NCBI GenBank assembly: GCA_964200075.2
Contig: CAXNAA020000361.1
Coordinates: 1-22,048 of the forward strand
From: Sphacelaria rigidula
Lineage: Eukaryota; Phaeophyceae; Sphacelariales
Length of the DNA: 22,048 nt
Direction of reading: 5' to 3'
In this document: piece by piece, positions 8,850-17,655 of the stretch
Position numbering within the stretch: position 1 is the stretch's first letter
Layout: every line of letters starts with the position of its first letter
Notes under the pieces: generated by a model
Seen by the model: the letters and a program-made list of their open reading frames with translations, nothing else
Told to the model about the DNA's origin: nothing
Databases searched by the model: none
Position numbers and translations under genes: made by a program

Positions 8850-9290
8850 CCCAAGTAGGGGTATGAGGTGCTCATGTTTCCAGACGCATCAGATCTACAC
8901 TGGGGAAGTTTTCTTACGTAGGTGCCGAAGGATAAGTTGGGTGGTACATTGGCGGTGGAAGACATGAGCCATGAGCCGATGGGGTTTCTTAGCGGAACTT
9001 TTCGTGGAGCGCAGGTTCGGTGAGCTACGGTGGACAAGGAAGACTATGCGATCGTAGGTATTTTCCGTAGGTTGGAGTATCTTCTATGGGTTGGGGTACA
9101 TATCTTCACCGATCATCGTGATCTACCATACATTTCTACCCCCGAGGCGTGCGTTGCACCCGTGTCTAAGACTGCTGCCCAGAGGCTCGAGCAATGGAAG
9201 GCTGTGCTCGGGCAGTACGATTACTCCACCAGGCACATTGCTGGTGAGCGCAACTGCTGGCGAGATTTATTGTCAAGGTGGGTAAACGTT
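8850..9290 (+). pseudogene. Gypsy-A RNase H domain, three in-frame stops
   Basis: RNase H removes the RNA strand during reverse transcription. In one frame it shows FPDASD (catalytic Asp at 8883), VDKEDYAIV (Glu at 9039) and FTDHRDL (Asp at 9111), the three acidic residues in the usual order, then RLEQWKAVLGQYDYSTRHI and GERNCWRDLLSRW, the end motif of gypsy RNase H. Stops lie at 8856, 8919 and 9021 in that same frame. The last two are explained by single transitions from CAG and TGG or CGA. Confidence 0.9.
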
Positions 9291-9299
9291 CCGGCGGTG

Positions 9300-10509
9300 T
9301 CTGTGCGTGCTGCGGCCGTGTTTGCGAGGGGTCAGCCTGATGAAACGCTGCCGCCGAAGAACGCTATTCGTGAGGCCCAAGAGCAGGCTCAAGCCGGGTT
9401 CGGAATGATGATTGCTGGAGCCCCAAGTTTTGCAGCAGCTGTTGGACGAGTTTCGAAAGACGGTGAGGGTTTATTGAGCGTGCATGTGGCAGGGCGGAAT
9501 GTGTTGTGGATCCCGCCGGAAGCAAAAGAGCTGCAAGCACGCTTGATGGTATGTGCTCACATATAGGGGCGGGCCGGGCCATCGGGGTGTTGTGGCGACT
9601 CTGCAGCGGCTGCGAGAGTATTTCTGTTGGTTCCGGATGGAAGCTCATGTGACAGATTTTGTGAGGAAATGGTTGCATTGTTTGGACTCGAAAGCGGGTG
9701 AGACGGTCCCGCGGCCACTAGGGGAGACAGCGCATGGCACACGGCCCGGTGAGGTGATACAGTTTGATCATCTGTACGTTGGTGACAGTGATCCGCTGGG
9801 CGAGAGCGGCCTGGATGAAGGCAACAGGTACAAGTAGATATTGGTTATGATGGATGATCTGTGCAATTTCGTGTGGTTGAAGCCCACCGAGTCGTTTACA
9901 GCTACAGCGACGGTGCAGTATCTGTTGGCGTGGTGCAAGGTGTTGGGTCCGCCGGAGGTCTGGGTTAGTGACACCTCGTCGCATTTCAAGAACCGTGTGA
10001 TGCGAGGACTGGAGAAGGCGCTGCAGCTGGACAGGAGGCTAGCGGTTCCCAACTCACCGTGGTCGAATGGTACGTGTGAAAGGATGATGCGAGAGGTTGT
10101 CCGTACTTTGAAGGCCATACTGCAAGAAGAGAGGCGCGACGTTCGTGACTGGGTGGGACTGGTGCCTGCTGTACAGTGGGCATTGAACACGGCATTCCGC
10201 GAGCGCTACGCCAGTACGCTATACCATGTGATGTTTGGACGGGCGCCGCGCACAAGTTTTTCAACCCTGGCATCGTCGACCGTTGGCCAGTGGCGACTTG
10301 ATGGGCTGGATGAGGACATGCTGCGGGAGAAGGTGGCATCAGTCGTGGAGGCGCAGCAAGAGCTGCAGAAGGAGGTGGCGCAGCGTGTTGAGAAGACTCG
10401 TGAACTAACTGCAACGACGTTAGTGAGGGACAGTCGCCAAATTTCATGGTGGGTGACTATTTCTTGGCTGCGCGGGTTAGGCGCTCAGGAACAACGCCGA
10501 AACTCGTAA
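9300..10509 (+). pseudogene. Gypsy-A integrase, zinc-binding and DD35E core, broken in two places
   Basis: The N-terminal linker ends at a stop near 9564. In the next frame (9553-9837) GHRGVVATLQRLREYFCW and FVRKWLHC represent the HHCC domain; the first Cys of the usual C-x2-C appears as Trp. The core has Asp in QFDHLYVG (9766), then a stop TAG at 9835, then a frame with MMDDLCNFVWL, Asp in WVSDTSSHF (9970) and Glu in WSNGTCERMM (10078). The second Asp and the Glu are separated by 35 residues, the classic DD35E. It would cut and join element DNA ends to the target. Both stop and frame change are inactivating. Confidence 0.93.
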
Positions 10510-10893
10510 GTGCGTGGCAGCGGAGCAAAAACATGTCTACGAGATTCAGGATATTGTGAATGGCGAGGTAAAGGACGCGCATGTCGCCCGTGTCCGGTAC
10601 TATGCGGACAACGAACTGGAGGTCACCGCGGATGTGAAGCATGTGTTCCAGCATGCATATCTCAAGGAGAGTTCGAGATGGATGCCATCGCCGGGATATC
10701 TGAGGCTCAAGAAGGAAATGGCTACGATATATGTGTGAAATGGGTAGGTTTCGACGAGGACGAAAGTTCATGGGAGCCATTGGGTGTTATTTGGAGAGGA
10801 GCGCCGCAGTTTGTACGATCTGAACTGCGGAAATTGATATTGAATAAGAAGGTACGGGAGCGTCTGAAGACCAAGTATGGTATCAAGCTGTGA
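10442..10893 (+). pseudogene. Gypsy-A integrase C-terminus with chromodomain, frameshifted
   Basis: FMVGDYFLAARVRRSG (from 10442) is the GPF/GPY-like C-terminal segment of gypsy integrase. A frame change leads to HVYEIQDIVNGEVKDAHVAR and RYYADNELEV (from about 10535), and another near 10672 to the chromodomain FEMDAIAGI, then GYDICVKWVGFDEDESSWEPL (10720-10782), with the aromatic residues and the WEP signature. It ends in a charged tail, stop at 10891-10893. Chromodomains of this group bind modified histones and steer insertion to heterochromatin (family knowledge), which fits the nested insertions in this window. Confidence 0.88.
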
Positions 10894-11065
10894 CTAGTTG
10901 TCTGGGTACTTCGTGGATGAATTGTATCATGCGATTGGTGTTCGTCGAGTATACCACTTGGTTATCGTTTGCATGATTGTTCTTTGTTGACATCCCAGAT
11001 TTATTGTCGGTGTCTACTGATGATCAAGCTCGTTTTCTACCTTTGAGTAGAACGTAGCTTGGGGG
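10894..11065 (+). other. Gypsy-A 3' untranslated region and weak polypurine tract
   Basis: No frame here. The five G at 11061-11065 directly precede the 3' LTR and sit where the polypurine tract (plus-strand primer) is expected; the tract is short and preceded by pyrimidines, so the assignment is mainly positional. Confidence 0.5.
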
Positions 11066-11162
11066 TGCTGTAAAAAAAGTACAGTAGCACCTCTAGCATG
11101 AGGAGTATGGTGGCATATGGATGTCAGTTTGGATCGTGTGACAACGGTTTAGAGGATGATTA
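11066..11162 (+). repeat. Gypsy-A 3' LTR, only the first 97 bases
   Basis: Starts TGCTGTAAAAAAAGTACAG and matches 5526-5620 through GAGGATGATTAT, where homology stops. Within the aligned part there are roughly ten or more substitutions and small indels between the two LTRs, so the insertion is not recent. Confidence 0.87.
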
Positions 11163-11171
11163 TGAAATGCT

Positions 11172-11199
11172 GTGAACCTGCCTGCAATCAGAACAAGGC
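11172..11199 (-). repeat. Gypsy-A LTR end fragment, inverted
   Basis: TGTGAACCTGCC and AGAACAAGG match the start of the solo LTR at 2404-2431, that is the LTR 3' end read backwards. It joins directly to X region C at CCTCTTGCTT (matching about 217). So the right end of the main element is a rearranged junction. Confidence 0.7.
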
Positions 11200-12027
11200 C
11201 TCTTGCTTGTTCAACTCCGTGAAAACTTCATCGCCCACTCAACCTTTGAGCATATTGAAAAAAAAATAAAAGCCATGACTCAAACCGCTTTTTCAAGCCA
11301 TGTTTACCAATCCAACAACGGCAAACGGCCCTCGACCTCCGCCATCATTGATCATTCGTAGGAATATCGTTCTCAAACTCGTTTCAACCGAGTACATCCC
11401 AGAAAGCACCCAGATACAATATCCCAACTTGGATTTAGGACCGTGACGTCCCATTGGTCGATCAACCACGATAAAAAATGCAGTTCATACCCCAACAGAC
11501 TTGCACCTAACCTGCACCGCTTCCTTAGACAAACGGACACTCCATCCACATGATGCTTCCAAACGGAAATTAAATATTTTCTCAAAAGAAGTTCCATCGC
11601 CAAATATCTGTCATCTTCAACCACAAAAACACTCACATTGCCCTTGCGCACATACGAGCCTACGCATTTCGTAGTTACTGGTCATTGTAACGCCAACAGC
11701 AGCAGTCACCATCTTCTACAGTCATATTATCCACAAACCGCACAAAGAGAACTCCGCCGCGGGTCTGTGTGAGCAGGAATATACGAGATTCACCGTATCC
11801 AGCATACAGCAGTATACTGAAAATTTCCTCACTCTGACTCCTCGCCAGCTACCATGCGCACTAACACAATGTAGCGAACATTCCATACATGCATGCCAGC
11901 ATTTCACCCAGCACATGCAATGCGACCTTCCTCCTAGTAAACACCATGCACCGTCCGTGCCAACTAGATCAGCACGACAGACATATCCTTAATATCAACG
12001 TGTACGCCTGAATTTCACCCTGCACCC
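11200..12027 (-). repeat. X element, 3' region C (copy 3)
   Basis: Divergent copy of 215-1160, with the same order of landmarks (CCAATCCAACAACGGC, GAGCCTACGCATTTCGTA, CAGCAGTATACTGAAAA, CATGCATGCCAGCATTTCAC). The longest minus frame, 11651-11373, corresponds to a stop-ridden stretch in copy 1, so coding is doubtful; it may be a decayed coding part of X. No known domain. Confidence 0.65.
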
Positions 12028-12284
12028 TGTAGACCTAGCCACCATTGTTACCGAAGGTCAGGGACATTGTAGGTGGAGTTGCGGATCTGATTGCCGGGCT
12101 CTGTGATGGTGACCTCCATGACGAGTAGAGCCGGTTTTGCTACTCTGGTGGAGAGAGGCTATGGTCCTGTTCTCCTGTACTATGCTGAGGGTTAATACAT
12201 AAATAAATATAGCTGCTGAAGTCCATGTGCCCATAATGGGAGGAGTCCACATGGCAATCTGATCTTGAGTGACAGAAGTCTAAA
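12028..12284 (+). repeat. X element LTR in opposite orientation, inside X copy 3
   Basis: 257 bases matching 21161-21420, starting TGTAGACC and ending AGTCTAAA. It is followed by ATAAACG (12285-12291), the first seven bases of the post-LTR palindrome, and then by an unrelated hairpin. It interrupts X region C: copies 1 and 2 run on uninterrupted from CTGCAC to CGATACGATCATACTCGC, here found at 12021 and 12367. Confidence 0.85.
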
Positions 12285-12291
12285 ATAAACG

Positions 12292-12343
12292 ACCAACTAG
12301 ACTATTGACCAGTGAGCGCTGACTGGTCAGTAGTCTAGTTGGT
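12292..12343. repeat. Long hairpin, 22-bp arms and 8-base loop
   Basis: The arm 12292-12313 pairs with 12322-12343 at 21 of 22 positions (the one exception is A against G, i.e. a possible G-U in RNA), around the loop GAGCGCTG. It sits right after the X LTR end and is absent from all other copies of X in this window. It is too long and too perfect to be chance. Confidence 0.9.
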
Positions 12344-12359
12344 TATCTCTTAACCGGTC

Positions 12360-13635
12360 ACAACACGCGATACGATCATACTCGCTCAATAACCCTGTTT
12401 TATGCGCAAGCATGACCACAAACCAGACAAAAATAAGCTGCAATCATGCTCAAAACGATTCGCAAATACCATAATGTGATTCCTCATGCTCAACAAGCAC
12501 TCAATCACCTCAGCACTTGCTCAGCACCCAACGTGGCGCCCACCACAACATCAAGAACTTCAGGTAGTGCCTTCTTCGTAGTCCTCCAGCCCGCTTCTGA
12601 GAAACAGCAGCAGTCGTGCCACAAAATCATGCACACCATAGCCCAGCGTTTCCATTCGAACACTCGCTCCGTGTTCCATCGGTCCAGCTACATGGACCAC
12701 CCCCACAGTGCCACTGAGCACTCCACCAAACGGTATACTGGCACCGCCAAACCAATACGATAAATCCTCTGCCCCCACAGATGCTTGAGCATCAGCGGAA
12801 GCTCGTGGATCAGTCGTTTTTTCAGAGGAAAAGAGAGGCGAAACGGCAACAGCCATACAGGCCAGCACAGCAACACCTCCCGATGGCATCACACCATACT
12901 CCTCTAGCACCTGACAGCGGCATAGACACCTCGATCAACGCCGCCAAGCTCGACAAACCTCTCCATGTAAATAGCAGTGCATCCAACCACTCCAACACTA
13001 TGCAACGCTCGACGTCGCTGTAGGATTATGACCACTAATAGCATCACAAGCCTGAAGCTCGCTCTGCCTACCCGCTTCACGCGGATCACACATCCCTGCT
13101 GCTTTCAGCATGCGCGTGTCCACAACACCACGCTGCTCCGGCGGCACCTCCGCCAACGGTGCATCAGCCCTCCTTCAAGCAGACACCCCTGCGAGTCATC
13201 TGAACCATCTCCCGCCATATCGTCGGCGCACAGAGATTTGCCATGAGCATAGCGAGTCCAAAGCTTGCTTTGCTCGTCCGCATGACGCGAATAGCACCCC
13301 CCTGCAGCTTCGAGCATGCAAGGCGTGTCCTCAGCTACACGCTGGTCATCGAACACAAGTCTATCCCGCGGATCTAAATCCGTCAACTTGGAATCCACCT
13401 TTCCTTGAAGCAGAGATTCCTGTGGAGCTGTAGTTGCTCCCACCGCAGGATCATAAGCATCGCACCTATGACAACCTCGGCCCACAAATCGCCGACAGTC
13501 TCGGGGCACTGCATTTTTGTTGGGCGCGCTATTTGGCTCATCAGCGGCTGCTGCAGCCGCGGCGCGCAGACCAGACACTGACGGCAGTTTCTGTGTGTTT
13601 GGCACAATCAGGCGCTTGATCCTGAGCCTTGCCAT
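12360..13635 (-). pseudogene. X-like region D frame without gag (copy 3), ATG present
   Basis: Minus-strand frame from ATG 13635 to 13105 (176 residues), then broken pieces at 13089-12904 and 12910-12560. It begins MARLRIKRLIV, has an Ala run at residues 25-31, then AEDTPCMLEAAGGC at residues 101-114 and LCADDMAGD at 136-143. A second DTRML-KAAGMCDPREAG occurs about 206 bases further on in another frame. The end part has VLEEYGVMPSGGVAV and DLSYWFGGASIPF. The X leader lies about 55 bases upstream, so this is an X-like unit in which D follows the leader directly and Gag is missing. Unknown function. Confidence 0.6.
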
Positions 13636-13689
13636 GTCAAAATTTCAAAAAATGAAAACATTTAAGCTGTCTCCCAAGCACAGAAACTG

Positions 13690-13930
13690 CAACTTTGCCC
13701 GTATACCAAGACGCGCGTTGTTACCACACTATGGCGACCACAGCACCTCTTTTCACGCAACTCTCACCACGTTTTGAAGTTCCTCCCAGACTCCTCTTCC
13801 TGAACGCGGCTGGCTGACCTGGAACCAGCCCTCTTGCAATTCTCCGGTCTGAGGTAGTAATTGCGCCGCGTTTTTTGGCAGGCTTTCCGGGCAACCCAGC
13901 TGGTGATGAACAGCTCTCTACTATCAACAA
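13690..13930 (-). other. X leader, divergent copy
   Basis: CCAAGACGCGC, CACAGCACCTCTTTTCACGCA and CTCACCAC with GTTTTGAAG match the X leaders at 3510-3600 and 18010-18110, with decreasing similarity to about 13930. No X LTR is found beyond it. Confidence 0.6.
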
Positions 13931-14269
13931 GTAGTTACATCAGAGCTTGACAAACTCAGACATCATTGGTGCCTGATAGTACCGTCGTTTTCCGCAAAGA
14001 ATAGCAATCTTCCCGCTGCTTTCGACAACAGCTCCATATAAGCTTGCCCCACTTTAAAACAACTCCAAAGAGATCCCAAGAAAATATCGTCCATCATGAA
14101 CATGCAATCATGCTACTTGCACCACTTCGAGTTACAAAGCGATCGCTAGCGCCGAATTCTCAAATCTTCGCCCAGAACAAGTCTCTTGACTATTCATCGG
14201 CACGAAACCGGAAATGTCAGCAAACGTCAAGTTCCAGAGCATTCGTGACTCATAGTTCCTTTCATCCGA
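13931..14269. other. No recognised gene or repeat
   Basis: Nothing here matches other parts of the window or any gene I know. It lies between the leader of X copy 3 and region C of X copy 2, so it may hold the decayed 3' end of copy 2. Confidence 0.5.
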
Positions 14270-14940
14270 GACATGGTACTTCTCAACATACAGAATGCAC
14301 TCTTCGTACGTTCAACACCTGCGCAACGGAGTGCAACTGCCAAATGATACATCATCCTCACGCTAGAAGTAAATGAGCACCCAACACGTCTACAACGCAC
14401 CTGGGCTGTTGTTTTTAAACCCCGTAAAAACCGTATGCATCACATGCCTCCCCACCGTCAAAGCTTTAATGTTTTCTTCAACTTGCCTTAATGTCAGTAA
14501 GACAATCAAAGGAAGCCATGGATCACACCGCTTTTCAAGCCAGGCATACTAATCCAACAACGGCGACGAGCCTACCCATTTCGTATATTTCAGCTCATTT
14601 CATGCTAACAGCAGCAATCCATATATCTTGCAGTCAGTACGTGCAAACCGCACAAATATGGTTATATGAGCTTCTCTTCATTTGGCATACAGCAGTATAT
14701 TAAAAACTGCCCCACCGTAGGTCGTCACCAGATACCATTCATATCAGTACCTTTCGAGCAAAAATTTGCACGTGCTCGCCAAATTTTTACTCAGCACACG
14801 AAAATGCGCACGTGCATGACAATACTTCACTCAGAACATGCAATGCCACCTTACTCGCAGCATACACCATGCATCATCGGTGCCAACTAGATTGGCACGA
14901 CATGAACATGCCAAATACCCACGTGTACGCCAGAGTTCTG
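14270..14940 (-). repeat. X element, 3' region C (copy 2) with internal deletion
   Basis: Matches copy 1 from GGTACTTCTCAACATAC (87) onward at high identity. Compared with copies 1 and 3 it lacks about 375 bases: the sequence passes from AATCCAACAACGGC straight to GACGAGCCTACC at about 14564. The 40-bp tandem duplication (start points 14768 and 14808) is retained. No coding region is supported. Confidence 0.8.
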
Positions 14941-16008
14941 CACAAGCGATACGATCATACTCGCTCAACAACAATGTTTCATGCGCAAACATGACCACAT
15001 ACCACAAAATAACAAGCTGCAACCATTTTCAAAACGATTCTCGAATACCAGTCATAATTTGTTTCCTAATTCTCAACGAGCACGCAATCACCTCAGCACT
15101 TGCTCCTCAACATCAGTACCCAACTCGGCGCTCACCATAACAGCAAACACCTCAGGTAATGCCTTCTTTGTAGTCCTCCAGCCCGCTCCTGAGAAACAGC
15201 AGTACACGAACCACAACCCCGTGCACAGCGTGGAGCAGCCTTTCCTCTCGGACACTCCCTCCTTGCACCTTCGGTCTAGCTCCACCTGGCACACTATCCT
15301 CCTCAAACACCCCGCGGCGTAACAGTGGAGACACCTCCGCCATCGCCGCCAAATACGCCAAACCTGTCCAGTGCACACGACCACGCCAACACCACGCGAC
15401 GCTTGTTGTCGCCGTCAGAATAATGATCGCTGATAGCATCACTCTGCGTACCCGCTTCACGCGGGTCACACGCCCCCGTTCGTTTCGATCATGCAAGGCG
15501 TGTTCACAGCTACGCACTACTACTCCGGCGGGAATTCCCCGAACCCGGCATCCATCTGGCCTTCAAGCAGAAACCCCTGCGAATCATCTGACCATCTCCC
15601 GCCATGTCACTGGCGCAGATAGATTCACCCTGAGAGTCGCAAGCCCCAAGCTTGCTCTGCTCACTCTCATCACGAAGATAACACCCCCTTGCAGCGGTGA
15701 GCATGCAGGGTGTATCCCCAATCACGATCTGGTCCGGCGGCCACAAGCAACCTGAACCTTTGCCGCTTAGCGCTAGCTCCCGGAGCAAGTTGGCTCCGCA
15801 CTTCCAACAGCAGCGGCAGCAGCGGCTGGATCAAATATTCCCGCTTCAGCCACCACCTCCTGCTCAGCGCACTCCTGAACGGCAACAGCGGCAGTTGAGC
15901 TGCCTGCAGTCTGCTCGAGCTGCGTGGCGTGTTCGCCCTCTCCAGCAGCAAGCAATACCAGCAGCATCCAGATCAATGCTTACCGCGGTACTATCGGCCG
16001 GCGCGCTC
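14941..16008 (-). pseudogene. X element region D (copy 2), broken
   Basis: Minus-strand relic with frames 15976-15773 (EVVAEAGIFDPAAAAAAVG), 15788-15510 (VIGDTPCMLTAARGC, LGACDSQGESICASDMAGD) and 15517-15152 (RVTRVKRVRRV, a hydrophobic segment IIILTATTSVAWCW, then RVLLFLRSGLEDYKEG). Overlaps and shifts differ from copy 1. Its upstream end is interrupted by the Gypsy-A copy at 16009; the Gag part resumes at 17315. No known domain. Confidence 0.6.
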
Positions 16009-16294
16009 TGTAGAGTAGTCCACCTCCAGTACACGTACGAGCAGGTTCATGATGATATATAAGTGGAACAATCTGCTGTAGACGTTTTCTATTGGTTGAC
16101 GGACTTGCGGGTCTGATCGGTAGACTATGTTGATTTGAACATCACATGCTTCAAGCATGTGGTTACTTCCGATAACGAAGGCTGTGTGTTTATGAATAAC
16201 AACTGTCTTGAAGTCTCCAGGCCCTAGTGAGGGAGGAAGCCCTTGGAGCAATCTTGTGACCTTGTCCTTGTTCCGAGTCCAGGAGGGCTCTATA
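16009..16294 (+). repeat. Gypsy-A LTR (second subtype)
   Basis: Starts TGTAGAGTAG, ends GGCTCTATA. It aligns end to end with the solo LTR at 2404-2686. A TATATAAG at 16056-16063 is a plausible promoter TATA box. A perfect 9-bp inverted repeat, CACATGCTT-C-AAGCATGTG, lies at 16143-16161. The post-LTR palindrome GTAAACGTTTATCAAG follows at 16295-16310. Confidence 0.85.
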
Positions 16295-17036
16295 GTAAAC
16301 GTTTATCAAGAGGAACCCGCTGGTTTCTGGAAGAGGTTTGTCAGCTGTAGACAGCTGCGAAGAAATTATATCAGACGTTTTACACAGGAGTGTGCACTTT
16401 GTAACGTGAGGGAGCTCACTGACAACGGAGAGACGGCTAGGTTGGCTGGAACTGTTGCGTGCAGCTATGGCAACGTGCAAGAAAGTGGGTGATGGCGATG
16501 CAGTTGAAGAGGTGAAGTTTAAGTTTACTGAGCTTATGCCTGCAGGATCGCTAAAAGCCCCAGAGTACGGACGGCATTTTAGCGAAAATGCGTCCCGACG
16601 TTTTTATCAGCAATACGTCGAGTATGAAGAGGCGGTCAAAATGAACAACAAAGGGCGTAGCATGCAGGCCGTCTTACTGACTGTTACTACACTGGGGACC
16701 AAGCACATCTGTGCGTGTTTGTCACGCACGATTATTGACGGATCCGTGCTTGCCGAAGATGATCTCAAGGAGGCACTAGGCCGACATGCAAAATGTTGGC
16801 AGTATGAAGAGATTGATCCTTCAGTTGCTGCCGCTGGTGTGCGAAAAGCGTTGGTGGCCCGCAACGAGCAAACTGCAATGGGAAGAGTAGAAGGGCAGTG
16901 GGATTTGCGGAGAATGCTAGCGCTGAGCGTGCGTTCCGCGATGATGCAGATTTCAAACCAGGACCCGCTCAAATCATAACTCGGGAAATGTTGAATGGAC
17001 TGACCCCCCCCCCCCCCGAATTCAAAACTAAAGTCC

Positions 17037-17046
17037 NNNNNNNNNN
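17037..17046. other. Assembly gap (10 N)
   Basis: Ten N inside gag. The flanks show that the sequence on both sides is the same region read twice (see the next entry), so true missing sequence may be zero. Confidence 0.95.
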
Positions 17047-17128
17047 AACCCGGCCCCCCCCAAAACAAAACCTGGGGAAAGGTTAAAGGGCTCGCCCCCC
17101 CCCCCCCCCCGAATTCAAAACTAAAGTC
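17047..17128 (+). repeat. Degraded duplicate of 16954-17036, probably artefactual
   Basis: Both sides of the gap end in a long C run followed by GAATTCAAAACTAAAGTCC (to 17036 and to 17128). Upstream of the C run, CTCGGGAAATGTTGAATGG (left) corresponds to CTGGGGAAAGGTTAAAGGG (right), and CAGGACCCGCTCAAATCATAA to CCGGCCCCCCCCAAAACAAAA. The right version looks like a low-quality reading of the left one. Confidence 0.75.
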
Positions 17129-17313
17129 CTCAACATGTTGAACATGAAGGGGGGGGTGGAAGGAGGACCCTGGGCTTGTGTTTAACACGGCTCGGGAAGC
17201 AGCGAAGGCATGGAAGACGGTGGAAGTGGCGGATAAAGAGCGCCGTTAGCAGCCGCAGCTGAAACAAGGGAGTGACTTCCGGAAGCAAGCGCCAACCAAA
17301 TGGTGGAAAAAAT

Positions 17314-17655
17314 AGCTCTCATGCCTACCCCTTTTGACAGACACGTGCTGCGTCTCCTTCCCGCTCTGCACAGTGGAAGCAACTGCCCTGTATCGTGTTT
17401 TGAGATGCGCCCTACAGACTGCACGTTCAACGGGTGCACTATCGCGCGTATCCCCTCGGGCAAACACATGCTTCTCGGCTTTCACAGTGCAAGCATCTGC
17501 CCTGTATCGTTGTTTCAAACGCGCAGCACCTACTGCACGTTCGGCGGGCGTACTGTCGTGCCTGCCCCCCTCGGGCAGACACATCTTTCTCGGCTTTCAC
17601 AGGGAAAGCAGCCCCACCAGACGGTGCACGCTTGCACAACGCGAAAAGCAGCTGC
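17314..17655 (-). repeat. 114-bp in-frame tandem repeat, three units
   Basis: Unit boundaries at about 17314, 17428 and 17542, again an exact 114-base period. Compared with copy 1 one middle unit is absent, so unit number varies between copies. Confidence 0.88.

Larger units (their letters stand above)
5526..11162 (+). mobile_element. Gypsy-A: near full-length, inactive Ty3/gypsy chromovirus-like LTR retrotransposon
   Basis: About 5.6 kb in the canonical order LTR, gag, protease, RT, RNase H, integrase, chromodomain, partial LTR. The order RT-RNase H-integrase marks Ty3/gypsy, not Ty1/copia, and the terminal chromodomain marks a chromovirus-type element. It carries at least four in-frame stops and several frameshifts, and the RT active site is mutated, so it cannot be autonomous now. 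It lies inside an X fragment on the left, while its right end is cut within the 3' LTR. Confidence 0.93.
16467..17300 (+). pseudogene. gag: Gypsy-A Gag (second copy), capsid domain mostly intact
   Basis: ATG at 16467 gives MATCKKVGDGDAVEEV and runs to a stop at 16977. The capsid-like domain is in one frame here: APEYGRHFSE with SRRFYQQYVEYEEAV, then KHICACLSRTI, EDDLKEALGRHAK and EQTAMGRVEGQW. About 13 bases present in the main copy near 6400 are missing near 16900, so the true continuation (FAENASAERAFRDDADFKPG, then a PPEFKTKV segment) is in another frame from 16898. It continues after the assembly gap to about 17300 with a stop, and is cut before the zinc knuckle. This copy is the reference that shows where the main gag is broken and which domain X Gag matches. 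Confidence 0.88.
16009..17314 (+). mobile_element. Gypsy-A, truncated copy (LTR plus gag) inserted in X copy 2
   Basis: LTR and gag only, no pol and no 3' LTR. Left flank GCGCGCTC (16001-16008) and right flank GCTCTCATG (17315) together rebuild GCGCGCTCTCATG as seen uninterrupted in X copy 1 at 2701-2713, so the insertion or replacement point is exact. The shared GCTC could be a 4-bp target duplication or a microhomology left by the deletion that removed pol. Confidence 0.85.

Noticed and set aside
11373-11651. 92-codon minus-strand frame in X region C as a gene
   Set aside because: The aligned stretch in copy 1 has several stops and the segment is deleted in copy 2; a coding past is possible but not supported now.
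16009-17318. Target-site duplication GCTC as proof of a simple insertion
   Set aside because: The copy lacks pol and the 3' LTR, so the right end is a deletion point; GCTC may be microhomology. Kept only as a possibility.
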